In this document: positions 46,855 to 54,525 of the stretch, piece by piece
How positions within the stretch are numbered: position 1 is the stretch's first letter
Layout of the letters: every line of letters starts with the position of its first letter
Assembly: GCF_021298855.1 (NCBI RefSeq)
Contig: NZ_JAJTHI010000052.1
Coordinates: 1 to 64,000 of the forward strand
Source of the DNA: Gemmatimonas sp.
GTDB taxonomy: Bacteria; Gemmatimonadota; Gemmatimonadetes; Gemmatimonadales; Gemmatimonadaceae
Reading direction: 5' to 3'
DNA length: 64,000 nucleotides
The notes under the pieces: model-generated
Told to the model about the DNA's origin: nothing
Databases searched by the model: none
Seen by the model: only the letters and a program-made list of their open reading frames with translations
Program-made: the position numbers and the translations under genes

Positions 46855-47080
46855 CCGGCTTCCGACCTCCGAACGCGGTGTCCCGCCTCCGACGTCGGGC
46901 ACTCATCCGGCCTCGGACGTCCGATGGTCGGACACTCGGATGTCGGACGTCGGACGTCGGATGGATGCCGGAGGTCCGATGCCGGACACGGCGTTCGGAC
47001 GTCGGAGGTCGGAGGGTCGTGCGGCGCGATGGTGCGCGCAGCGCGAGTCCGACCTCCGAACGCGGTGTCCCGGCGCCTTC
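46855..47080. repeat. TCGGA-rich palindromic repeat, copy 2
   Basis: Part of the 555-bp gap between the M24 and nitronate monooxygenase-like genes, which has no gene. Contains the arms CCGACCTCCGAACGC (46865 and again 47049) and GCGTTCGGACGTCGG (46991) plus tandem TCGGACG units, the same building blocks as at 29005-29215. Here the right arm exists twice, so alternative hairpins are possible. Confidence 0.75.
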
Positions 47081-47085
47081 CTCAA

Positions 47086-47250
47086 CGGCGGTCGGGGTCA
47101 GCGTCGGGGTTGGCGTCGGGGGCAGCGCGCCATCACGGAGATCACGGAGGTGGTGGAGGAAAGCGGAGAACCGCAAAAGCAAAAGAGCACTGCACGACGC
47201 ATCATGCCGTTCTCCTTGCCCTCCACCACCTCGGTGATCTCCGTGGCCAC
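47086..47250. repeat. Dispersed palindromic element, copy 2 (CACGGAG-arm family)
   Basis: GTCGGGG-type repeats (47091-47122), arm 47133-47159, about 60 nt including GAGCACTGC, then the inverted arm 47220-47246; the arms pair at about 25 of 27 positions. Same organisation as 25800-26045. Directly adjoins the TCGGA-rich repeat, as at 53370-53700, so the two families tend to sit together. Confidence 0.75.
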
Positions 47251-47304
47251 GCGTTGGGCTCACCGCTCCCCGCGCTGGCCTCTCACCGTCTCACCGCCCC
47301 ACGC

Positions 47305-48756
47305 TCACACCCGCGCCGGAATGCCGCTCCCGATCCACTCGATGACGTCGGCGGCGGAGTAGCGGCCGTCCTTCGCCAGCTGCGTCAGCGACGCGATGTC
47401 GTCGCCGCTCGTCACGATGGGCGGTTCGGCCACGTCGTCGCGCTCCTGCGCCAGGCCGATGTCGGCCAGCAGCCCGTTGCAGAGGCAGCGGCGTCCCTCG
47501 GTGTCGGCCACCGTGCCCCCCTTCTTCACATACGTGTCGATGGGTTCGGCCGCGCAGCGGTAGTGAATGCGGCCATCGTCGCGCTTCACCGCTTCGCGCA
47601 GGTAGCCCAGGTCGCAGATGCGTTCGCGCTTGGCCCCCAGCGCCTGGTGCTTCTGCAACTGCACCAGCTTGAACGGGTAGCCGGTGGGCGAGGCGCGCGG
47701 GTCGGTGCGCACGGAGGCCGTGCCGTCGGCCACGCCGCGCAGCACGTCGGCCTTCACCTCGGGGGCGAGCCCCGACTCGTCGCAGAAGGCGAAGACGGTG
47801 CCCACCTGCACGCCGGCGGCGCCCGATTCGAGCGCCTGGCACAGCCCCTCGGGCGTGCCCATGCCGCCGGCGAGCCAGAAGGGGAGCCCGAGCTCCTGCA
47901 TCTTGGTGAGGTCCACCACGTCGCGCTCGCCGTAGATGGGCTGACCGCTTTCGTCGAGCTGCAGGGCCCCGCGTGGCGGCGCGTTGTGGCCACCGGCGGT
48001 GGGGCCTTCCACCACGAAGCCATCCACGCGCCCGTTGGACTTGCGGGCCAGCGTGGCCGCCAGCGACGCCGCCGAGACGATCGGGTAGAAGTCGGGGCGC
48101 CGCAGGGGCGCCGTGGGGAGCATGCCGTCGGGCCACAGCTCGGCCGGGTCGAAGGCCAGCCACTGCGATTCATCGCGGGCGAGCCCCTCCACGTCGAACT
48201 TCATGGTGGCCTTGCTGTGCGTGGCAAGCAGGTCGAGGGCGCCCGGAATTTCGCGCGGGATGCCGGCCCCCATGATGACCGTGGCCACGCCGGCGAGCAT
48301 GGCGCCGTACAGCGTGGGCAGGTTGGGCATCTGCACCTTGGTGAGCAGGTTCATGCCCACGGCATGGTCGTGCCCCTCGCGCGCCAGCCACGTTTCCACG
48401 AACGCCGCGGCCACCGTGACGCGCTGTCGGGCCGTGGAGACCACCTGCCGGTACATGGGGAGCAGTTCGTACGACTGCCCAGCCGGGCGTCGTTCGGGGA
48501 GGAAGTAGCGGCGCAGCAGATCGTCGGCCACCCCCGGAATGGGGAAGTGCGCCAGGGCGCGCCGCATGTGCCCGCCCGGATCACCGTCCTGCAGCCGTCG
48601 CACGAGCACCGTGTCAATGACGGTACCGGAAACCACGCCCAGGTGCCCCAGCCGCGACACGGCATTGGCGAGCCGCCAGTTGGAGACGCCAATACCCATG
48701 CCTCCCTGAATGATGCGTGGTCGCGACGGGGCTGACGTGGGCAGTTCGGTGTCCAT
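47305..48756 (-). CDS. Nitronate monooxygenase / 2-nitropropane dioxygenase family protein
   Basis: 483-aa TIM-barrel FMN protein from ATG 48756 (MDTELPTSAPSRPRIIQGGMGIG). IIQGGMGIGVSNW is the N-terminal FMN segment; VEGPTAGGHNAPP carries the family H-N pair, followed by FWLAGGMGTPEG and GVQVGTVFAFC (FMN phosphate site). C-terminal part has several Cys (RICDLGYL, RCLCNGLLADIG), seen in the longer, less studied branch of this family. Could oxidise nitronates or act as a flavin reductase-like enzyme; physiological substrate unknown. A much longer open frame continues upstream but lacks protein character. Confidence 0.88.
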   Translation of the reverse strand: MDTELPTSAPSRPRIIQGGMGIGVSNWRLANAVSRLGHLGVVSGTVIDTVLVRRLQDGDPGGHMRRALAHFPIPGVADDLLRRYFLPERRPAGQSYELLPMYRQVVSTARQRVTVAAAFVETWLAREGHDHAVGMNLLTKVQMPNLPTLYGAMLAGVATVIMGAGIPREIPGALDLLATHSKATMKFDVEGLARDESQWLAFDPAELWPDGMLPTAPLRRPDFYPIVSAASLAATLARKSNGRVDGFVVEGPTAGGHNAPPRGALQLDESGQPIYGERDVVDLTKMQELGLPFWLAGGMGTPEGLCQALESGAAGVQVGTVFAFCDESGLAPEVKADVLRGVADGTASVRTDPRASPTGYPFKLVQLQKHQALGAKRERICDLGYLREAVKRDDGRIHYRCAAEPIDTYVKKGGTVADTEGRRCLCNGLLADIGLAQERDDVAEPPIVTSGDDIASLTQLAKDGRYSAADVIEWIGSGIPARV

Positions 48757-49122
48757 GGCGAGGAGGGCTGAAGAAACCCGGAACACGCCGCGCGACTGCG
48801 GCCGGTGTGACGCGAGTCTCCTGCAATGTGGGCGCACGATCACGCGGGGAGCACTTCGTGAAACTCCCAACGGTGATGCAGGGGAAGGAGGGACGGACGC
48901 CAGCCCGGGTGCCTGAAGAGTCGCACCTCGGGGCAGTGTGCCTACCCAATGATACGCTCGAGACCGCCCGGTCGCTGTGATGCGATGGGGGGGCTTGCCG
49001 AATTCGCGAATGGCAAGCGGTGCGACGTAGGGGTTGGCGCGCCTCGGGTGTCGACACCATGGGGACACACGCCCCGGTTGTTGAGGGACGACCGGGACGG
49101 CAAACGGGGAGCGAGGCGCTGA
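48757..49122. other. Gene-free intergenic stretch
   Basis: 366 bp between two divergent genes. I see no credible ORF, no long inverted repeat of the families above and no tRNA. It must contain the promoter of the nitronate monooxygenase-like gene and upstream control of the serine hydrolase, but no convincing -35/-10 pair stood out. Confidence 0.5.
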
Positions 49123-49140
49123 GGGAAACTCTAGTTTCCC
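49123..49140 (+). promoter_or_regulatory. Perfect palindrome at the start of the serine hydrolase gene
   Basis: GGGAAACT (49123-49130) and AGTTTCCC (49133-49140) form a perfect 8-bp inverted repeat with a 2-nt centre, ending 3 nt before the ATG. It takes the place where a ribosome binding site would be, so it is either an operator over the transcription start of a leaderless mRNA or an RNA hairpin hiding the start. Confidence 0.5.
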
Positions 49141-49143
49141 GGC

Positions 49144-50061
49144 ATGCGACTTCTCCCCGTTCTTGCGTTCACGCTGCTCGCGGCGCTCCATGGTCCCGCG
49201 CGGGGGGCGGCGCAGCCGCGTCCCCCGGCGGCGACGCCGGCGCCCGCGCGCTCGCTGGCCACATTGCGCCGCACCCTCGACAGCATTGCCGACGCGCATC
49301 GCGGCGTGGTGGGCTACAGCATCACCAACCTCGAAACCACCGAGCACCTCGAACGGCTGGGCGACGAGCCGTTCTCCACGGCCTCGCTCATCAAGGTGCC
49401 GGTGCTGGTCGCGCTCTTCGATCTCGCCGCGCAACGGCAGCTGTCGCTCGATGACCCCGTGGTGCTCACCGAGATCGACAAGGTGGGCGGCGCCGGCCAG
49501 CTGCAATACCTGCGCACCCCGCTCACGCTGCGCCTGTGGGACGTGGCCTGGCTCATGAGCACCCTCAGCGACAACACCGCCACCAACCTGGTGCTCGATC
49601 GCATCAAGATCCGCCGCGTGTGGCAGAAGATGGAAGCGCTCGGTCTCCCACGCACCAAGGTGCATTCGGGGAGCATGACGCGCATTGCCAGCGTAGCCCC
49701 GGACAGCTCGGCCAAGTACGGGCTGGGGGTGACGACGCCCAATGAAATGGCCCAGCTGTTCGTGCTGCTGGCGCAGGGGCGGGCGGTGAACCCCGGCGCC
49801 GACAGCACGATGCTGGCCATGCTCGAGCGCAATGAAGACAGCAGCAAGCTGCTGCGCTTCAACTACGGCGTGCGTGCCGCCCACAAGACCGGCGATGTGG
49901 ACCGCTCACGCACCGACTGCGGTGTGCTCTACCTTCCGGCCCGTGTCGTGGCCTGTGTCCTCACGAAGGAGAATCAGGACACCCGCTACTGGACCGACGC
50001 CGAAGGGAACGCCGTGATCGCGCGTATCGGTCAGGCGATCGCGACGCACTGGCGCCCGTAG
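49144..50061 (+). CDS. Exported class A beta-lactamase-fold serine hydrolase
   Basis: 305 aa with signal peptide ending near GAAQP. The three penicillin-recognising motifs are intact: S81-L-I-K84 (SxxK), S142-D143-N144 (SDN) and K248-T249-G250 (KTG). The omega-loop Glu (ExxLN in class A enzymes) is not visible; that region reads SMTRIASVAPDSSAKYGLG. Without it deacylation would be slow, so penicillin binding or another acyl transfer is more likely than true lactamase activity. Resistance must not be assumed. Preceded by the palindrome at 49123-49140. Confidence 0.87.
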   Translation: MRLLPVLAFTLLAALHGPARGAAQPRPPAATPAPARSLATLRRTLDSIADAHRGVVGYSITNLETTEHLERLGDEPFSTASLIKVPVLVALFDLAAQRQLSLDDPVVLTEIDKVGGAGQLQYLRTPLTLRLWDVAWLMSTLSDNTATNLVLDRIKIRRVWQKMEALGLPRTKVHSGSMTRIASVAPDSSAKYGLGVTTPNEMAQLFVLLAQGRAVNPGADSTMLAMLERNEDSSKLLRFNYGVRAAHKTGDVDRSRTDCGVLYLPARVVACVLTKENQDTRYWTDAEGNAVIARIGQAIATHWRP

Positions 50062-50099
50062 GATGACGGGGCGCGTGTCGCCGACGAACACGACCGCCG

Positions 50100-50537
50100 T
50101 CAGCGGGGCTCCGACGGCGGGACGACTTGGGAATACATCTGACTCTGGTTGAGCGCCCCGTTGGCCGTCTGGATCACGTCGAGGCGGGCAATGATGCCGG
50201 TGCCGAGCTGCACGGCGGGGCTGAACCAGCTGAACCGCCCTCCCACCGAGCGGACCTGTACCACGAGCATGCCGCCGGGCTGCAGTTCGCTCACCGGGAC
50301 CTTGAGGGTGGCGGTGGAGTTGCCGGTGACGGTGCCCAGCCGGCGGCCCAGGGCCTGCGCCGTTCGCACGGCGTAGACGTTCACATCGTAGAAGCCGCGG
50401 TTGTGGGCCACCAGAATGACGGTTTCCTGACCGCCGGCGCCGCTGGCGTTCTTGCTGAAGCAGGCCGTCGTGCCCGCCAGTGTGGCCAGCAGCAGCAGGC
50501 CGCCCAGGCGGCGCGAGGTGCGGAGCGACGGCATCAT
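50100..50537 (-). CDS. Putative lipoprotein downstream of glgC
   Basis: 145 aa (start at ATG 50537, or 50534). LLLLATLAGTTACFSKN is a lipoprotein signal with the acylated Cys. The mature part looks like a single beta-sandwich: ETVILVAHNRGFYDVNVYAVRTAQ, GNSTATLKVPVSEL, LVVQVRSVGG, ending in a polar tail. No family recognised. It begins 11 nt after glgC, so the genes probably share a transcript, though a functional link to glycogen is not evident. Confidence 0.8.
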   Translation of the reverse strand: MMPSLRTSRRLGGLLLLATLAGTTACFSKNASGAGGQETVILVAHNRGFYDVNVYAVRTAQALGRRLGTVTGNSTATLKVPVSELQPGGMLVVQVRSVGGRFSWFSPAVQLGTGIIARLDVIQTANGALNQSQMYSQVVPPSEPR

Positions 50538-50548
50538 GACGGGGCGGG

Positions 50549-51811
50549 TCAGGGGGTGAGCCGGTCGAGCATCGGCTGGGTAATCAGCACGATCCCCTTC
50601 TCGGTACGGCGGAACCGGGACGCGTCGAGCGCGGGGTCTTCGCCCACGATCAGGCCGGCAGGAATTCGTACCCCACGATCCACCACGACGTTCGTGAGTC
50701 GCGCCCCGCGCCCCACATCCACATCGGGTTGCAGGACGGCCCCGTCGAGGTGCGCGTACGAATGCACCCGCACGTTCGTGAAGAGCAGCGACCGGAAGAT
50801 CCCGGCGCCCGACACGATGCACCCGCCGGACACGAGCGAGTCGAGGGCAAAGCCGCGGCGCCCCTCCTCGGCATGCACGAACTTGGCGGGCGGCGTGATT
50901 TCCGCGTAGGTCCAGATGGGCCAGTCGTGGTCGTACATGTCGAGGCCGGGAAGCACGGAGGTCAGGTCGATGTTGGCTTCCCAGTACGCATCGATGGTGC
51001 CCGCATCGCGCCAATAGGCCTCGCTTTCGCGACTGGCCTTCACGCACGAGTCACGGAAGCGATGCGCCACCGCCTTGCCGTTCGCCACGACGTAGGGAAT
51101 GAGATCCTTGCCGAAGTCGTGCGACGAGTTCGTGTCGAGTGCATCGCGCCGCAGCAGATCGGCCAGGAAGCTCGTCTTGAAGACGTAGATGCCCATGCTG
51201 GCGAGGGCCATGTCGGGCTGCCCCGGTATGCCGGGCGGATCGGCGGGCTTCTCGAGGAAGTGCACGATGCGATCGTGCGCATCCACGTGCATGACGCCGA
51301 ATCCGGTGGCCTCCAGGCGCGGCACCTCCAGCACGCCCACGGTCACGTCCGCGCCCTGGGTGACGTGCTGCTGCAGCATGAGCTCGTAGTCCATCTTGTA
51401 GATGTGATCACCCGCCAGGATGACCATGTACTCGGGCCCGTACGCCTCGATGATGTCGAGGTTCTGATACACCGCGTCGGCAGTGCCCTCGTACCACTGC
51501 GTCTCGCTCACGCGCTGCGAGGCCGGCAGGATATCGAAGCTTTCGTTGCGCTCCGGGCGCAGGAAGTTCCAGCCGCGCTGCAGGTGCCGGATGAGGCTGT
51601 GCGCCTTGTACTGGGTGGCCACGCCGATGCGCCGGATCCCCGAATTGATGGCATTCGACAGGGCGAAGTCGATGATGCGGGTCTTGCCGCCGAAATACAC
51701 CGCCGGCTTGGCTCGCCGATCGGTGAGTTCGTACAGGCGGGATCCGCGACCGCCGGCGAGCACATACGCCATGGCGCTGCGGGCAATGGTTCCTCGGGAA
51801 TACGGCGTCAT
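50549..51811 (-). CDS. glgC: Glucose-1-phosphate adenylyltransferase
   Basis: Makes ADP-glucose from glucose-1-phosphate and ATP, the committed step of bacterial glycogen synthesis; allosteric, cytoplasmic. 420 aa, usual length. [33 protein letters not shown] is recognisable as the nucleotide-binding and activator regions, then [21 protein letters not shown] (catalytic Asp), FLEKP and the left-handed beta-helix C terminus ([11 protein letters not shown]). Divergent from glgA, so both ADP-glucose steps are controlled from one 90-nt region. Confidence 0.96.
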   Translation of the reverse strand: MTPYSRGTIARSAMAYVLAGGRGSRLYELTDRRAKPAVYFGGKTRIIDFALSNAINSGIRRIGVATQYKAHSLIRHLQRGWNFLRPERNESFDILPASQRVSETQWYEGTADAVYQNLDIIEAYGPEYMVILAGDHIYKMDYELMLQQHVTQGADVTVGVLEVPRLEATGFGVMHVDAHDRIVHFLEKPADPPGIPGQPDMALASMGIYVFKTSFLADLLRRDALDTNSSHDFGKDLIPYVVANGKAVAHRFRDSCVKASRESEAYWRDAGTIDAYWEANIDLTSVLPGLDMYDHDWPIWTYAEITPPAKFVHAEEGRRGFALDSLVSGGCIVSGAGIFRSLLFTNVRVHSYAHLDGAVLQPDVDVGRGARLTNVVVDRGVRIPAGLIVGEDPALDASRFRRTEKGIVLITQPMLDRLTP

Positions 51812-51866
51812 GCGTGATCCTTCTCCAGCGTGGGCCTGCGACGACCGGTGGCGGTCTGGCGTGATT

Positions 51867-51892
51867 TTGCGTCAGGTGCGCGTCTGACGTAA
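51867..51892. promoter_or_regulatory. Inverted repeat between glgC and glgA
   Basis: TTGCGTCAG (51867-51875) and CTGACGTAA (51884-51892) pair at 8 of 9 positions around 8 nt. It sits in the 90-nt divergent promoter region, 9 nt before the glgA ATG, and is a candidate operator for joint control of glycogen synthesis. Confidence 0.4.
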
Positions 51893-51901
51893 GGTAGGGG
51901 G

Positions 51902-53347
51902 ATGAACGTGCTCTTTGTTGCCGCTGAAGTGGCGCCTTACGTGAAGACCGGCGGTCTGGCCGACGTCGCCGGGGCGCTCCCGCCGGCGCTGCAGCGCCTG
52001 GGACACGACGTCCGCGTGGTGATGCCGCGGTACCGCTCGGTGCGCGAGCAGGGGACCCCCATGACCGGCCCCATTGCCGCCTCCTTCCTGACGGCCGGGG
52101 TGCGGGCGGAGGAGCAGCGAGTCTGGCGGGCATCGGCGAGCGCCGTGCCGCTGTACTTTCTGGACATACCGGCCGCCTTCGAGCGCTCGGCCGTGTACGG
52201 CGAGCCCGACGACGCGCGCCGGTTCATCCTGTTCGCGCGGGGCGTACTCGACGCCATGCAGCACCTGCGCGAAGTGGAGGGGTGGCAGCCCGAGGTCGTG
52301 CACTGCCACGACTGGCACGCGGCGCTGGTCATCAACTACCTCAAGAGCTACTACGCCTACACCTTCGGGCACATCGCCACCGTCTTCACCATCCACAACC
52401 TGGCGTACCAGGGGCAGGTGCACCCCGATGTGGCGCAGCTGGCCGGGCTGCACGAGGGGGGGCTGGTGGAGAACGGCATGGGGGCGGGCATTGCCAACTC
52501 CTTCAACTGCATGGCCCGTGGCATCCTCTACGCCGATGTCGTGAGCACCGTCAGCCCCACCTACGCCCGGGAAATCCTGGGCAGCGACGGGGGCGAACGG
52601 CTCGACGGGCTGCTGCGACGGCGACAGGACCGGGTGGTGGGCATTCTCAATGGCATCGACACGGGGGTGTTCGATCCGCGGACCGATCGGCACCTGGCCG
52701 CCCCGTACGACGCGGACGATCCGGCCGGCAAGGCGGTGTGCAAGCGCGCCCTGCAGGAGCGGGCGGGGCTGACGGTGGACCCGGAGCGACCGCTGCTGGG
52801 CATCGTGTCGCGGCTGGTGGAGCAGAAGGGGCTGGACCTGCTGCATGCCATCGTGCCGTGGCTCATGCGCGAGACCGATGCGCAGCTGGTGGTGCTGGGG
52901 TCGGGGCAGCCGCACCTGCAGGAGGCGTTCCTGCGCCGCGCCGAACAGCATCCGGGGCGCATCGCCACGAAGATCGGCTTCGACGCCGCCCTGGCGCAGC
53001 AGATCTACGCCGGCTCCGATGCCTTTCTCATGCCGTCACGGTTCGAGCCGTGCGGGTTGGGGCAACTCATTGCCCTCCGCTACGGGAGCGTGCCCATCGT
53101 GCGGGCCACCGGCGGGCTCGTGGATACGGTGCGCGAGGGGCTCGACGGCAACGGCTTCGTCTTTCATCGCTTCGATCCGAAGGATTTCGGCGACGCGATC
53201 TGGCGTGCGCTCCAGTGCTACCGCGATCGGCCGTCCTGGGCGTTGGTACAGGAGCGGGGCATGCGCGAAGACCACTCGTGGGACACGGCCGCCCAACACT
53301 ACGCGGGCGTGTACAAATGGGCGCGGCGGCTCATCGGGCGGGGATGA
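51902..53347 (+). CDS. glgA: Glycogen synthase (GT5)
   Basis: Adds glucose from ADP-glucose to alpha-1,4-glucan chains. 481 aa, standard for GlgA. MNVLFVAAEVAPYVKTGGLADV carries the K-T-G-G-L ADP-glucose loop at residues 15-19; HCHDWHAAL, FTIHNLAYQG, LNGIDTGVFDP, GIVSRLVEQKGLDLL, and SRFEPCGLGQLIALRYGS with the E-x7-E type catalytic region are all present. Ribosome binding site GGTAGGGGG directly before the ATG. No branching enzyme or phosphorylase gene is in the window. Confidence 0.97.
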   Translation: MNVLFVAAEVAPYVKTGGLADVAGALPPALQRLGHDVRVVMPRYRSVREQGTPMTGPIAASFLTAGVRAEEQRVWRASASAVPLYFLDIPAAFERSAVYGEPDDARRFILFARGVLDAMQHLREVEGWQPEVVHCHDWHAALVINYLKSYYAYTFGHIATVFTIHNLAYQGQVHPDVAQLAGLHEGGLVENGMGAGIANSFNCMARGILYADVVSTVSPTYAREILGSDGGERLDGLLRRRQDRVVGILNGIDTGVFDPRTDRHLAAPYDADDPAGKAVCKRALQERAGLTVDPERPLLGIVSRLVEQKGLDLLHAIVPWLMRETDAQLVVLGSGQPHLQEAFLRRAEQHPGRIATKIGFDAALAQQIYAGSDAFLMPSRFEPCGLGQLIALRYGSVPIVRATGGLVDTVREGLDGNGFVFHRFDPKDFGDAIWRALQCYRDRPSWALVQERGMREDHSWDTAAQHYAGVYKWARRLIGRG

Positions 53348-53369
53348 CGCGCGGCGCTGCCGGCGCGGA

Positions 53370-53700
53370 GCTCCGGCATTCATCCGATGTCCGGAAATCC
53401 GACCCAACCGATTGATCCGACCATCGGCAGTCGGAGGTCGGATTCATGTCCGAATTCGGAGCCGGGAAACCGCGTTCGGAGGTAGGAAGTCGGACTCGCT
53501 CTGCGCGCGCCATCGTGTTGCACGACCCTCAGACCTCAGACCTCCGAACGTCGTTTCCGGCATCGGACCTCCGGCATTCATCCGACGTCCGACCTCCGGA
53601 AATCCGACCCATCCGATTGATCCGACCATCGAAATGAGGCGAACGCCCATATCGATCGTGCCGTGCTTCTTCTCACCTCCTCGGTGATCTCCGTGGGCCC
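53370..53700. repeat. TCGGA-rich palindromic repeat, copy 3, plus half of a CACGGAG element
   Basis: The 386-bp gap between glgA and the ABC ATPase has no gene. It holds CATTCATCCGA/TCCGACC direct repeats at both ends (53379-53427 and 53574-53630), GCGTTCGGAGGTAGG (53472) opposite ACCTCCGAACGTCG (53543), and at 53674-53694 a single CACCTCCTCGGTGATCTCCG arm of the CACGGAG family without its partner. A decayed composite copy. Confidence 0.65.
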
Positions 53701-53733
53701 GCGGTGCGCACGGCCGCGACCGCAACTCCGACC

Positions 53734-54525
53734 CTACCGCTCCCCAAACCGCAGCAGTGCGCGCGTGGCCTCGTGCCGAGGCTGTTCCAGCACGTGACGT
53801 GCGGGGCCACGTTCCACGATCTCTCCGTGCGCCATGATGATCACGTCGTCGGCAACCGCTTTCGCGAAGTCGATGTCGTGGGTCGTGAGGAGCAGCGTGC
53901 GCCCGGCGGCGGCGAGCGCGCGCAGGGTGTCGGCGAGTGCGCCGCGGCGGGCGGGATCGAGCGCCGCCGTGGGCTCGTCCATGAGCAGCAGCGGCGGATC
54001 GAGCGCCAGGGCGCGGGCAATGGCCACGCGCTGCGCCTCGCCGCCGGAGATCTGGTCGGGATAGGCTGCCCGGCGATGGGCCACGCCCAGCGACGTGAGC
54101 AGCGCGTCGGCCACGCCGCCGGCGTGCTCGCGGGTGGCCCCGAGCGCGTGTACGGGCGCCAGCGCGACGTTTTCGTGCACGGTGAGGTGCGGGAAGAGCG
54201 CGTGCTGCTGGAACACCATGCCCACCGTGCGGCGCAGCTGTCGCAACGCCGACTCGCGCGGCAGTGGCCCGGGCGTGAGCGTCACGCCATCCATCGCGAT
54301 GTGTCCGGCGTCGAACGGCTCGAGCGCCACGATCGTCCGCAGCACGGTGCTCTTGCCCGCGCCGCTCACTCCCATGAGCGCGCACACGCGCCCCGGGGCG
54401 AGGTCGAGCGAGATATCGCGCAGCACCTCCTGCGTGGCCCCGGCGTGCCGGCGTGCGAGACGGAGCTGCGCCACCTGCAGCAGCAGGCCGGCGGCCAGTG
54501 GCGGCGTGGAGCTCACCGGTTCCAT
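53734..54525 (-). CDS. ABC transporter ATP-binding protein, polar amino acid type
   Basis: 263-aa ATPase. Walker A GVSGAGKST, Q-loop MVFQQHALFPHLTV, signature ISGGEAQRVAIARAL, Walker B LLLMDEPTAALDP, and H-loop LTTHDIDFA are complete. Sequence style (LRRTVGMVFQQ, TLLLTTHD) is that of GlnQ-type amino acid importers. The start ATG 54525 lies 13 nt inside the preceding fusion gene, giving coupled translation of both subunits. Together they form a two-gene importer. Confidence 0.92.
   Translation of the reverse strand: MEPVSSTPPLAAGLLLQVAQLRLARRHAGATQEVLRDISLDLAPGRVCALMGVSGAGKSTVLRTIVALEPFDAGHIAMDGVTLTPGPLPRESALRQLRRTVGMVFQQHALFPHLTVHENVALAPVHALGATREHAGGVADALLTSLGVAHRRAAYPDQISGGEAQRVAIARALALDPPLLLMDEPTAALDPARRGALADTLRALAAAGRTLLLTTHDIDFAKAVADDVIIMAHGEIVERGPARHVLEQPRHEATRALLRFGER

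Noticed and set aside
47305-49884. An 859-residue version of the nitronate monooxygenase-like protein
   Set aside because: The upstream extension overlaps the divergent serine hydrolase gene and has shadow-like composition; the FMN-binding segment starts right after ATG 48756.
49144-50061. Calling the serine hydrolase an antibiotic-resistance beta-lactamase
   Set aside because: The omega-loop Glu needed for deacylation in class A enzymes is not visible.
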